A stretch of 8,627 nt of DNA from an uncultured Catenibacterium sp. (lineage in GTDB: Bacteria > Bacillota_I > Bacilli_A > Erysipelotrichales > Coprobacillaceae): contig CAAFPB010000369.1 of the NCBI GenBank assembly GCA_900764725.1, positions 1-8,627 of the forward strand. The letters run 5' to 3'. Of the stretch, positions 1 to 5,933 are shown piece by piece; the stretch's first letter is position 1, and each line of letters begins with the position of its first letter. A program made the translations under genes and the position numbers. The notes below the pieces were generated by a model, which did not search any database, was not told where the DNA came from, and saw only the letters and a program-made list of their open reading frames with translations.

Positions 1-416
1 AAATGGCAAATCGTATCAGTCATACTCTAGAAAAATACCCCTATCTCGTCGCAGTAGAAGAGGGAGAAGTGGTAGGTTATGCCTATGCAGGTACTTTATA
101 TGATCGTCGTGCTTATGATCATTCTGCAGAATTATCTATTTATATTGATGACTCAAAGCGTCATAAAGGGATTGGACATCTTCTTTATAACACTTTAATT
201 GATTATCTTAAGAGAATGAATATCACAAATCTTTATGGATGCATCACTTATCCAAATGATGCAAGTATCGCCTTTCATGAAAAATATGGTTTTAAAGAAG
301 CTGCTCATTTCCATGAGTGCGGTTATAAATTTGATAAATGGTTAGATGTTGTTTATCTAGAAAAGAAACTAGAGAAAACAACTGAACCATTCATCCCTTT
401 TAAAGAATTATGTTAA
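1..416 (+). CDS. GNAT family N-acetyltransferase, phosphinothricin acetyltransferase (Pat/YncA) type, 5' partial
   Basis: Acetyl-CoA-dependent N-acetyltransferase, probably cytosolic, acting on a small amine or amino-acid-like substrate that cannot be named from sequence. The visible 137 residues hold the GNAT core: a beta-strand region ending GEVVGYAYA (21-29), the acetyl-CoA pyrophosphate-binding motif RHKGIG (53-58, pattern R-x-x-G-x-G), and the C-terminal part ASIAFHEKYGFKE (87-99) followed by FHECGYKFDKW, which is typical of the phosphinothricin/methionine-sulfoximine acetyltransferase subfamily. Members are usually about 165-185 residues long, so roughly 40-50 N-terminal residues lie off the left edge. 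The Met at base 3 is most likely internal. It overlaps the following regulator by 7 bases, so the two are probably co-transcribed. Resistance to phosphinothricin should not be inferred from the family name; many members have housekeeping or unknown substrates. Confidence 0.85.
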   Translation, partial: MANRISHTLEKYPYLVAVEEGEVVGYAYAGTLYDRRAYDHSAELSIYIDDSKRHKGIGHLLYNTLIDYLKRMNITNLYGCITYPNDASIAFHEKYGFKEAAHFHECGYKFDKWLDVVYLEKKLEKTTEPFIPFKELC

Positions 417-1297
417 TAAGAGAATCATTAGAAAAAATCCCGGTTAATCCCAATGAAAAACGATTAGGAGAATATTTGATAGAACAGGGAATACTACTAG
501 AAAATGCGACTGTAAGAACTGTCGCAAAAGAAGTATTCTTAGCACCTTCATCCGTTGTTCGTTTTGTACAAAAGTTAGGATTTGAAGGATTCAATGACTT
601 CAAGAAACAATATTTAGAAGAAATACGATACTTATCCACACACTTCCAGGAAATAGATAGTAATAGACCATTCTCCAAAAATGATAAAAATATAGTGATA
701 GCTAATAAAGTAGGATTACTTTATGATGAAACATTACAGGATACTATCTCTTTACTCAATCATGATTCACTTCAAGAAGCAATCAACCGTATTGAAAAGA
801 AGGAACATATTGCGATTGTCGTATCAGGTGCACAGAAGGGAATTGCGTATACCTTTAAAGATAAGATGATGAAAATAGGAAAGAAGGTAGATGTTTTTGG
901 TAGCACGGATGAAGCTTTTTATGAAGCCTGTTACTGTAATCAAAAGACATTGTTTATTTTGATCAGCTATTCAGGTGAAACTTCAAAATGTCTCTTTATA
1001 TGCAAGAAATTGATTGAAAGAAAGTTATCATTTATCACTATTACAACCTATGGTAGTAACTCTCTTTCTAGTCAATCAGACTGCTGCTTATATGTATCCA
1101 CAAGAGAAAAATTAATAGATAATTTAGGTACATTCTCTTTTAATCTTTCTTTACTTTATTTACTCGATGTTCTTTATGCAGGTTACTTTAATACCAACTA
1201 TGATGAACATCTAGAAAATAAAATAGTCACATCTATGGAATGTGAAAACATTTTTACTGATCATGGTAGAAAAACAGATAACCCAATTATCAAATAG
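410..1297 (+). CDS. RpiR/MurR family transcriptional regulator (HTH + SIS domain)
   Basis: DNA-binding regulator that senses a sugar phosphate. Residues about 1-75 form the RpiR-type helix-turn-helix, with the recognition segment AKEVFLAPSSVVRFVQKLGF at 39-58. Residues about 130-260 form the SIS sugar-isomerase fold, including SYSGET (186-191), the phosphosugar-binding signature, so the ligand is probably a phosphorylated sugar. The length of 295 residues is usual for the family. The ATG lies inside the end of the preceding acetyltransferase gene (7-base overlap), and only a weak AAAG stands upstream, which suggests translational coupling. The next gene is a 6-phospho-beta-glucosidase, so the natural target is that promoter and the ligand may be a phosphorylated beta-glucoside. 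This is inference from neighbourhood. RpiR members can be repressors or activators, and the sequence does not say which. Confidence 0.9.
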   Translation: MLIRESLEKIPVNPNEKRLGEYLIEQGILLENATVRTVAKEVFLAPSSVVRFVQKLGFEGFNDFKKQYLEEIRYLSTHFQEIDSNRPFSKNDKNIVIANKVGLLYDETLQDTISLLNHDSLQEAINRIEKKEHIAIVVSGAQKGIAYTFKDKMMKIGKKVDVFGSTDEAFYEACYCNQKTLFILISYSGETSKCLFICKKLIERKLSFITITTYGSNSLSSQSDCCLYVSTREKLIDNLGTFSFNLSLLYLLDVLYAGYFNTNYDEHLENKIVTSMECENIFTDHGRKTDNPIIK

Positions 1298-1354
1298 AAC
1301 AGTGTTCCCCAAAATCCTTAGAAATAAGGAACAAAAAGGGAACACTGTTGTTTT
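1298..1354 (+). terminator. Nested hairpin after the RpiR gene, probable intrinsic terminator
   Basis: Starting one base after the stop codon, AACAGTGTTCCC (1298-1309) pairs perfectly over 12 bp with GGGAACACTGTT (1338-1349). Inside it a second 6-bp stem, TCCTTA (1315-1320) with TAAGGA (1325-1330), closes on a GAAA tetraloop. The two stems are separated by A-rich internal-loop sides. Only a short T run (GTTTTC) follows, so termination may be incomplete. It could also act as an mRNA-stabilising end or, as DNA, as an operator for the RpiR protein. Confidence 0.65.
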
Positions 1355-1363
1355 CGCTTACAT
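1349..1363 (-). promoter_or_regulatory. Catabolite-responsive element (cre) for CcpA
   Basis: Read on the minus strand the 15 bases are ATGTAAGCGAAAACA. They match every fixed position of the loose Gram-positive cre consensus WTGNAANCGNWNNCW, and 13 of 14 positions of TGWAANCGNTNWCA. The site lies about 28 bases upstream of the -10 box of the 6-phospho-beta-glucosidase gene, next to the expected -35 region. Carbon-catabolite control of a beta-glucoside gene is biologically expected. Binding itself is not shown. Confidence 0.6.
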
Positions 1364-1365
1364 TT

Positions 1366-1402
1366 TTATGTTTTCTTACTTCTTTTTACGTATAATAGTA
1401 TT
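1366..1402 (+). promoter_or_regulatory. Promoter of the 6-phospho-beta-glucosidase gene
   Basis: A perfect -10 hexamer TATAAT lies at 1391-1396, 24 bases before the start codon's upstream Shine-Dalgarno region ends. No good -35 hexamer is seen 16-18 bases upstream (the region reads TTATGTTTTC). This would suit a promoter needing an activator, such as the neighbouring RpiR protein. The strong ribosome binding site TAAGGAGG follows at 1406-1413. Confidence 0.6.
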
Positions 1403-1420
1403 GGCTAAGGAGGAAAAGCA

Positions 1421-2821
1421 ATGAATAAAGAAGGCGTAAAAATCGTTACTATTGGTGGAGGCAGCAGCTATACACCAGAATTAATGGAAGGTTTCATCAA
1501 GAGATATGATGAATTACCAATCAGAGAAATCTGGCTATGTGATATCGAAGATGGTAAAGAAAAACTTGAAATCGTAGGAGAAATGGCACAGAGAATGTGG
1601 GATGCATCTCCTTATGATGTAAAAGTACATTTAACACTAGACCGTAGAGAAGCATTGCCAGGTGCTGACTTCGTCACTACACAGTTTAGAGTAGGTTTAT
1701 TAAATGCACGTATTAAGGATGAAAGAATTCCATTTTCTTATGGCATGTTAGGACAGGAAACAAATGGTGCAGGTGGAATGTTTAAAGCATTACGTACTAT
1801 TCCTGTAATTTTAAGTATCGTAGAAGATATGAAGGAATTATGTCCTGATGCATGGTTAATCAACTTCACTAACCCAAGTGGAATGGTGACTGAATCAGTT
1901 ATGAAATATGGTAAATGGGATAAGGTTATTGGTTTATGTAACGTGCCAGTTGGTGCTATGATGGATGAACCAAAAACAATTGGTAAGACACTAGATCAGT
2001 TGACTTACAAGTTTGCAGGTTTAAACCATTTCCATTGGCATAAAGTATTTGATGAACATGGTCATGAAGTGACTAAAGACATCATCAATGCAATGTATGA
2101 AGGTAAAGATATGGGTATCCCAGCCAATATTCATGATATCCCATTCTTTAAAGAACAGCTATTACGTATGAATATGATTCCTTGTGGATATCATAGATAC
2201 TACTATCGTGAAGAAGAAATGTTGGCACATGGCTTAAAGGAATACAATGATCCTAATGTTGGTACAAGAGGTCAGCAGGTTCAGCAGACTGAACATGAAT
2301 TATTTGAATTATATAAGGATTCTAACTTAGATCATAAGCCAGAACAGCTTGCAAAACGTGGTGGAGCACACTACAGTGATGCAGCTTGTGAAACAATCGC
2401 ATCTATTTATGCAAATAAGTTAACTCATATCGTTGTAACAACTAAAAACAATGGTGCAGTACCAGATCTTCCAGTTGATTGTGCAGTAGAAGTATCTTCT
2501 TATATTGGAAATACAGGTGCACGTCCAATCGCATTTGGTCCATTAGAACCAGCAGAAAGAGGATGGGTACAGTGCATGAAGAACATGGAATTATGTGTTG
2601 AAGAAGCTGCTGTAACAGGTGATTATGGAACTCTATTACAGGCTTTCATCCTTAATCCACAGATTGTAGCTGGTACTAAAGCAAAACGTATTATGGATGA
2701 ATTATTAATCGCCCATAAGAAATACCTTCCTCAGTTTGCAGATACTATCGCAAGACTTGAAGCAGAAGGCGTTACAATTAAAGATGATGTTGCAAGAGAA
2801 TTAACTGAAAAAGGATTATAA
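1421..2821 (+). CDS. 6-phospho-beta-glucosidase, glycoside hydrolase family 4 (LicH/CelF type)
   Basis: Cytosolic NAD+- and divalent-metal-dependent enzyme that cleaves 6-phospho-beta-glucosides such as cellobiose-6-phosphate after PTS uptake. GH4 works by oxidation at C3 and elimination, not classical hydrolysis. The Rossmann motif GGGSSYTPEL is at 12-21. The predicted metal ligands are Cys173 in LCNVPVG and His203 in GLNHFHW; GYHRYYY (256-262) is the likely location of the catalytic base Tyr. The CN-V-P motif, together with the LicH-like segments TTQFRVGLLNARIKDERIP (86-104) and GQETNGAGG (111-119), favours the beta-specific over the alpha-specific (GlvA/MalH) branch. Length is 466 residues against about 440 for LicH; the extra is a charged C-terminal tail. 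TAAGGAGG stands 7 bases before the ATG. The gene has its own promoter and terminator and follows an RpiR regulator; no PTS genes are adjacent. Confidence 0.93.
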   Translation: MNKEGVKIVTIGGGSSYTPELMEGFIKRYDELPIREIWLCDIEDGKEKLEIVGEMAQRMWDASPYDVKVHLTLDRREALPGADFVTTQFRVGLLNARIKDERIPFSYGMLGQETNGAGGMFKALRTIPVILSIVEDMKELCPDAWLINFTNPSGMVTESVMKYGKWDKVIGLCNVPVGAMMDEPKTIGKTLDQLTYKFAGLNHFHWHKVFDEHGHEVTKDIINAMYEGKDMGIPANIHDIPFFKEQLLRMNMIPCGYHRYYYREEEMLAHGLKEYNDPNVGTRGQQVQQTEHELFELYKDSNLDHKPEQLAKRGGAHYSDAACETIASIYANKLTHIVVTTKNNGAVPDLPVDCAVEVSSYIGNTGARPIAFGPLEPAERGWVQCMKNMELCVEEAAVTGDYGTLLQAFILNPQIVAGTKAKRIMDELLIAHKKYLPQFADTIARLEAEGVTIKDDVARELTEKGL

Positions 2822-2828
2822 TATGCAT

Positions 2829-2853
2829 AACAGGCTCTTATGAGCCTGTTTTC
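2829..2853 (+). terminator. Terminator of the GH4 gene
   Basis: AACAGGCTC (2829-2837) pairs perfectly over 9 bp with GAGCCTGTT (2842-2850) around a TTAT loop. Together with the two T residues of the stem it ends in TTTTC. It begins 7 bases after the GH4 stop codon. Confidence 0.85.
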
Positions 2854-2856
2854 TTA

Positions 2857-2872
2857 TGGTATAATACATTTC
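2857..2872 (+). promoter_or_regulatory. Extended -10 promoter of the deformylase-like gene
   Basis: TGGTATAAT at 2857-2865 is an extended -10 (TGn plus perfect TATAAT). The -35 position falls in the 3' arm of the preceding terminator and has no consensus hexamer, which an extended -10 can tolerate. Transcription should start near 2872, almost on the Shine-Dalgarno AGGAGG (2873-2878), which gives a leader of only about 15 bases. Confidence 0.7.
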
Positions 2873-2886
2873 AGGAGGATTAAGTA

Positions 2887-3300
2887 ATGATTAGAGAAAT
2901 AGTAAAGGATAACTTCTTCTTATCACAGGTGGCAGAAAAAGCGACTAAAGAAGACTTATATATAGGAACAGATTTAAAAGATACACTTCAAGCACATCTT
3001 CATGAATGTGTTGGTATGGCAGGAAATATGATTGGCTATAATAAAGCAGTTATTATCTTTTTAGAAGATGAAAAGATGCATGTGATGTATAATCCTGAAA
3101 TCATTAAAACAAGTGGTAACTATCATGAATGTGAAGAGGGATGCTTATCTCATACAGGACAAAAATCTGTAAAACGTTATGAAACAATCAAGGTGTCTTA
3201 CTTTGATGAATCGTTTAATAAAAAGATTAAAACCTATAGTGGTTTTACAGCACAGATCATTCAGCATGAATGTGATCATCTGAAAGGTATACTCATCTAG
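2887..3300 (+). CDS. Peptide deformylase family protein with atypical motif 1
   Basis: Family role: Fe2+/Zn2+ metalloenzyme that removes the N-formyl group from new proteins. Motif 2 EGCLS (84-88) supplies the metal ligand Cys86, and motif 3 HECDH (127-131) supplies His127, His131 and catalytic Glu128, all intact. Motif 1, normally G-x-G-x-A-A-x-Q or GLAANQIG, reads GMAGNMIG (43-50). Its Gln, which normally stabilises the transition state, is Met48. At 137 residues it is at the short end; canonical bacterial enzymes have about 150-190. AGGAGG lies 8 bases before the ATG. The gene is monocistronic, not paired with methionyl-tRNA formyltransferase, so it is probably an accessory paralogue rather than the main deformylase. 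Whether it deformylates peptides is open. Confidence 0.85.
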   Translation: MIREIVKDNFFLSQVAEKATKEDLYIGTDLKDTLQAHLHECVGMAGNMIGYNKAVIIFLEDEKMHVMYNPEIIKTSGNYHECEEGCLSHTGQKSVKRYETIKVSYFDESFNKKIKTYSGFTAQIIQHECDHLKGILI

Positions 3301-3319
3301 CTTGGCTGGATGTTTTTTT
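3294..3319 (+). terminator. Terminator of the deformylase-like gene, overlapping its stop codon
   Basis: CATCTAGC (3294-3301) pairs with GCTGGATG (3305-3312) over 8 bp, with one U-G wobble and a TTG loop, followed by seven T residues (3313-3319). The 5' arm contains the TAG stop codon at 3298-3300. Confidence 0.85.
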
Positions 3320-3327
3320 ATGCAATG

Positions 3328-3353
3328 AAAAAAGGCATCCCTGAGGATACCTT
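3328..3353 (-). terminator. Terminator of the Zn/Cd resistance operon, overlapping the stop codon
   Basis: On the minus strand AAGGTATCC (3353-3345) pairs with GGATGCCTT (3340-3332) over 9 bp, with one U-G wobble and a TCAG loop, followed by T residues (complement of the A run at 3328-3333). The first stem bases are the last two bases of the ATPase stop codon. Convergent transcription from the left is stopped by a separate hairpin ending at 3319. Confidence 0.85.
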
Positions 3354-5229
3354 AATTATGAATTGTAAGAGCACGTGTCGCATTCATTACTGCAAGAATC
3401 ATAACACCTACATCCGCAAATATTGCAAGCCACATATTCGCAATACCAAGTGCACCTAATACTAAACAGATGAACTTGACGGCTAACGCAAAGACGATAT
3501 TCTGTTTTACTATTCTTAATGTCTTAGTAGAAATCTTCATCGCAAGTGAAATCTTTAATGGATCATCATCCATGAGAACAACATCTGCTGCTTCAATGGC
3601 TGCATCACTACCAAGACCACCCATTGCAACACCGATATCAGCGCGAGATAATACTGGTGCATCATTAATACCATCACCGACAAAGGCAAGCTTTTCTTTT
3701 TCAGACTTCTTAGCTAATAACTTTTCTACTTCTTCTACTTTATCTGCAGGAAGAAGTTCACTATGTACTGTATCAATACCAATTGTATTAGCAACTAAAT
3801 TAGCGGTAGAAGCACTATCACCTGTTAACATAACAGTTTCTTTTGCGCCTAGTGCCTTTAATCCACTAATGGCTTCTTTAGCATGATCCTTGATAATATC
3901 AGAAATCACAATACAACCAGCATACTTACTATCTACTGCCACATAGACAAGTGTACCACCTTTTGTATAAGCACTATATTCAATACCTTTTAACTTCATT
4001 AATTTCGCATTACCTGCAAGAATATGATGACCTTTATAATCTGCTTCTACACCATGTCCGGCAATTTCTTGAATATGATCTACTAGTGTGTTATCAATCT
4101 TCTGATTATAAGCTTTCTTTAAGCTTACACTAATAGGATGAGTAGAAGCACTTTCTGCATAAGCGGCATATTCAAGTAAGCTATCTTTATCAAAACCTTC
4201 TGCTGGTACAACATCTGTTACTTCAAATACACCCTTAGTCAATGTACCTGTCTTATCAAATACAAAGTATTTAACATCAGATAATGTTTCTAGGTAGTTA
4301 GAACCCTTTACAAGAATACCATTCTTGCTGGCACATCCAATACCACCAAAGAAACTTAATGGAATAGAAATAACAAGAGCACAAGGACAGCTGATAACTA
4401 AGAATGTAAGAGCTCTAAAGATCCAGTCACCCACACGAGCAGGCTGACCCATCATAGTAAGTACAATAGGGGGAATAATTGCTAGAGCGAGCGCACTATA
4501 ACATACAACAGGAGTATAATACTTCGCAAACTTAGTAATAAAGTTTTCTGTCTTAGATTTCTTCATACTTGAATTTTCTACAAGATCAAGAATCTTAGAA
4601 ACAGTTGATTCACCAAACTCTTTTGTTGTTTTAATAGTGATGCGTGCTGTCATATTAATAGAACCACTATAGATTTCATCACCACAATGCGCATTACGAG
4701 GAACACTTTCACCAGTTAATGCACTTGTATTAAGTGTTGTATCACCCTCTACAATAATTCCATCGATAGGGACTTTTTCACCAGGATTCACAATGATTTC
4801 ACTACCAATCTTGACTTCATCAGGATCCATTTCTTCAATCTCTCCATCCACCATGATATTAGCATAATCAGGACGAATATCCATTAAAGCTGCGATATTC
4901 TTACGACTCTTACCAACCGCAATACTCTGGAATAATTCACCAATCTGATAAAAAACCATAACGGCAGAACCTTCAAGATATTCACCTAAACACATAGCGC
5001 CAATAGTAGCTACGGCCATTAAAAAGTTTTCATCAAACACCTGTCCATGGCTGATATTCTTGATAGACTTTCTTAAAATATCATGCCCAATCACAAAGTA
5101 GGGGATTAAATAAAGTATTAACTCTACATAACCTGGTACAGGTACAACTGTCTTAAATATAGTGATTACAATTAATAAGACAATCGCAATAATGATTCTA
5201 TTTAAAACATTCTTTTGCTTCTTTGTCAT
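3352..5229 (-). CDS. P1B-type Zn2+/Cd2+/Pb2+-exporting ATPase lacking an N-terminal HMA domain (CadA/ZntA type)
   Basis: Membrane ATPase that pumps soft divalent metals out of the cell. Motifs, numbered from the ATG at 5229 (625 residues): actuator TGES 172-175, metal-site SCPC 280-283, phosphorylation DKTGT 325-329, His-Pro 364-365, and hinge GDGINDAP 518-525. Lys585 in TM7 and Asp606 in the TM8 segment ADVGVMILAVMNATR are the residues expected of the Zn/Cd/Pb subgroup rather than the Cu group. Hydrophobic segments begin at about residue 10, so no HMA domain precedes them; the HMA is encoded by the adjoining gene. An upstream in-frame GTG at 5238 is not the start: its G is part of the Shine-Dalgarno AAGGAG (5243-5238), which is correctly spaced (8 bases) from the ATG at 5229. 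It is the last gene of the arsR-HMA-ATPase operon. Confidence 0.95.
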   Translation of the reverse strand: MTKKQKNVLNRIIIAIVLLIVITIFKTVVPVPGYVELILYLIPYFVIGHDILRKSIKNISHGQVFDENFLMAVATIGAMCLGEYLEGSAVMVFYQIGELFQSIAVGKSRKNIAALMDIRPDYANIMVDGEIEEMDPDEVKIGSEIIVNPGEKVPIDGIIVEGDTTLNTSALTGESVPRNAHCGDEIYSGSINMTARITIKTTKEFGESTVSKILDLVENSSMKKSKTENFITKFAKYYTPVVCYSALALAIIPPIVLTMMGQPARVGDWIFRALTFLVISCPCALVISIPLSFFGGIGCASKNGILVKGSNYLETLSDVKYFVFDKTGTLTKGVFEVTDVVPAEGFDKDSLLEYAAYAESASTHPISVSLKKAYNQKIDNTLVDHIQEIAGHGVEADYKGHHILAGNAKLMKLKGIEYSAYTKGGTLVYVAVDSKYAGCIVISDIIKDHAKEAISGLKALGAKETVMLTGDSASTANLVANTIGIDTVHSELLPADKVEEVEKLLAKKSEKEKLAFVGDGINDAPVLSRADIGVAMGGLGSDAAIEAADVVLMDDDPLKISLAMKISTKTLRIVKQNIVFALAVKFICLVLGALGIANMWLAIFADVGVMILAVMNATRALTIHN

Positions 5230-5244
5230 TTGAAACACTCCTTA

Positions 5245-5463
5245 TTAAAGGAAGATTTCGCAATCATCCTCTACAATTTTACAATTTTCTCTTGCTTTTT
5301 CCATAACTGTCTGAGGATCTACACCTTCCTCAAACTCAACCTTTAACTTTAAAGTCATAAAGCTTAAAGTAGCATCCTTAACACCTTCAGTATTCTTTAC
5401 TGCTTCCTCCATCTTATTTGCACAATTAGCGCAATCTACATCTACCTTATAAGTCTTTTTCAT
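5245..5463 (-). CDS. Free-standing heavy-metal-associated (HMA) domain protein
   Basis: A 72-residue ferredoxin-like HMA protein, cytosolic, expected to bind a metal ion and pass it to, or regulate, the ATPase encoded next. The metal loop is DCANC (10-14) with Cys11 and Cys14. The preceding Asp is characteristic of CadA/ZntA domains, whereas copper chaperones usually have M-x-C-x-x-C. Two further cysteines (61 and 68) lie in the acidic C-terminal tail CKIVEDDCEIF and could add ligands. The Shine-Dalgarno AAAGGAGAA (5479-5471) overlaps the stop codon of the repressor gene, and only 15 bases separate this stop from the ATPase ATG. All three genes are therefore tightly coupled. It looks like the N-terminal domain of a CadA protein encoded as a separate gene. 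Confidence 0.92.
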   Translation of the reverse strand: MKKTYKVDVDCANCANKMEEAVKNTEGVKDATLSFMTLKLKVEFEEGVDPQTVMEKARENCKIVEDDCEIFL

Positions 5464-5477
5464 ATTATTTTTCTCCT

Positions 5478-5825
5478 TTACTCTTCAATATGATTCATAC
5501 CAATAGATAAAATACTTCTTACGTGATCATCATCTAATGAATAGAAGATAACCTTTCCTTCTCTTCTAAACTTGACTAGTTTAGCATCCTTTAATACTTT
5601 AAGCTGATGACTAATGGCTGGCTGAGAAAGCTTTAATATAGTAGCCAAATCACCTACACATAGTTCACCTTCAAATAAAGCATAGAGGATTTTGATTCTT
5701 GTAGAATCACCAAATGTCTTGAATAAATCTGCAAGATCATAAAGATATTCATCATCAGGCTGATTCTCTAGAACCTTTGAAACAACATCTTCATTCGCAT
5801 TTAAGAATTCATTTCTCTTTTCCAT
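5478..5825 (-). CDS. ArsR/SmtB family metal-sensing repressor (Zn/Cd type)
   Basis: Dimeric winged-helix repressor that leaves DNA when metal binds, here expected to control its own operon. The helix-turn-helix spans about 57-84 with SQPAISHQLKVLKDAKLV at 67-84, followed by the wing (85-96). The alpha-5 zinc site of SmtB/CzrA is complete: Asp99 and His101 in DDDH, then His112 and Glu115, reproducing the D-x-H ... H-x-x-E spacing. ELCVGDL (54-60) is present, but there is only this one Cys and no N-terminal cysteine pair, so a CadC-type alpha-3N thiolate site is incomplete. Zinc sensing is therefore more likely than strict Cd/Pb sensing. Length is 115 residues, normal for the family. GAGGAGG lies just upstream of the ATG. 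Confidence 0.94.
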   Translation of the reverse strand: MEKRNEFLNANEDVVSKVLENQPDDEYLYDLADLFKTFGDSTRIKILYALFEGELCVGDLATILKLSQPAISHQLKVLKDAKLVKFRREGKVIFYSLDDDHVRSILSIGMNHIEE

Positions 5826-5835
5826 GGCTCCTCCT

Positions 5836-5881
5836 CATATAAACATTTTTACATATTTAATTATATAAATATGTTTATATG
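5836..5881 (-). promoter_or_regulatory. Probable ArsR/SmtB operator: AT-rich inverted repeats over the promoter
   Basis: Two palindromic arrangements are visible. ATATAAATATGTTTATAT (5863-5880) has perfect 7-bp arms around four bases, fills the -35/-10 spacer and overlaps three bases of the -10 hexamer. A perfect 11-bp inverted repeat, CATATAAACAT (5836-5846) and ATGTTTATATG (5871-5881), flanks the -10 box and start point. The form resembles SmtB/CzrA operators (ATATnAACA half-sites). The number of dimers bound cannot be read from sequence. Confidence 0.75.
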
Positions 5882-5888
5882 TTGTCAA
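5853..5888 (-). promoter_or_regulatory. Consensus sigma-A promoter of the Zn/Cd operon
   Basis: On the minus strand, -35 TTGACA (5888-5883) is separated by exactly 17 bp from -10 TATAAT (5865-5860). Both hexamers are perfect. Transcription should start near 5853, giving a leader of about 28 bases before the repressor ATG. Such a strong promoter requires tight repression. Confidence 0.9.
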
Positions 5889-5891
5889 TAG

Positions 5892-5922
5892 AAAAGCCGA
5901 AGAATCATTGTTTCTTCGGCTT
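5892..5922 (-). terminator. Terminator of the hrb-fprA operon
   Basis: AAGCCGAAGAA and TTCTTCGGCTT (5894-5904 and 5912-5922) form a perfect 11-bp stem with a 7-base loop, 11 bases after the flavodiiron stop codon. On the minus strand it runs into TTTTC (last two stem bases plus two). Its distal end is only three bases from the -35 box of the metal-resistance promoter. Confidence 0.8.
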
Positions 5923-5933
5923 GGTTGTATGTA

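Noticed and set aside
400..678. 92-residue minus-strand frame across the start of the regulator gene
   Set aside because: Antisense to the well-supported HTH coding region, with no promoter or Shine-Dalgarno of its own.
1242..1424. 60-residue + strand frame spanning the regulator end, hairpin and GH4 promoter
   Set aside because: It overlaps the regulator in another frame and runs through a hairpin and promoter; no ribosome binding site. Its end is explained by non-coding signals.
1421..2821. GH4 gene as maltose-6-phosphate (alpha) hydrolase GlvA/MalH
   Set aside because: The metal-site motif is CNVP and the surrounding segments are LicH-like, as in the beta-specific branch.
3470..3886. 138-residue open frame on the + strand inside the ATPase gene, and a 60-residue one at 3951-4133
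   Set aside because: Antisense shadows of a gene with complete P-type ATPase motifs; low-complexity Ser/Ala-rich product, no ribosome binding site, no recognisable domain.
5227..5238. GTG at 5238 as start of the metal ATPase
   Set aside because: The GTG shares its first G with the AAGGAG ribosome binding site; the ATG at 5229 is correctly spaced from it.
5478..5825. CadC (Cd/Pb sensor) assignment of the repressor
   Set aside because: Lacks the second Cys of the LCVC motif and the N-terminal cysteine pair, whereas the alpha-5 zinc site is complete.
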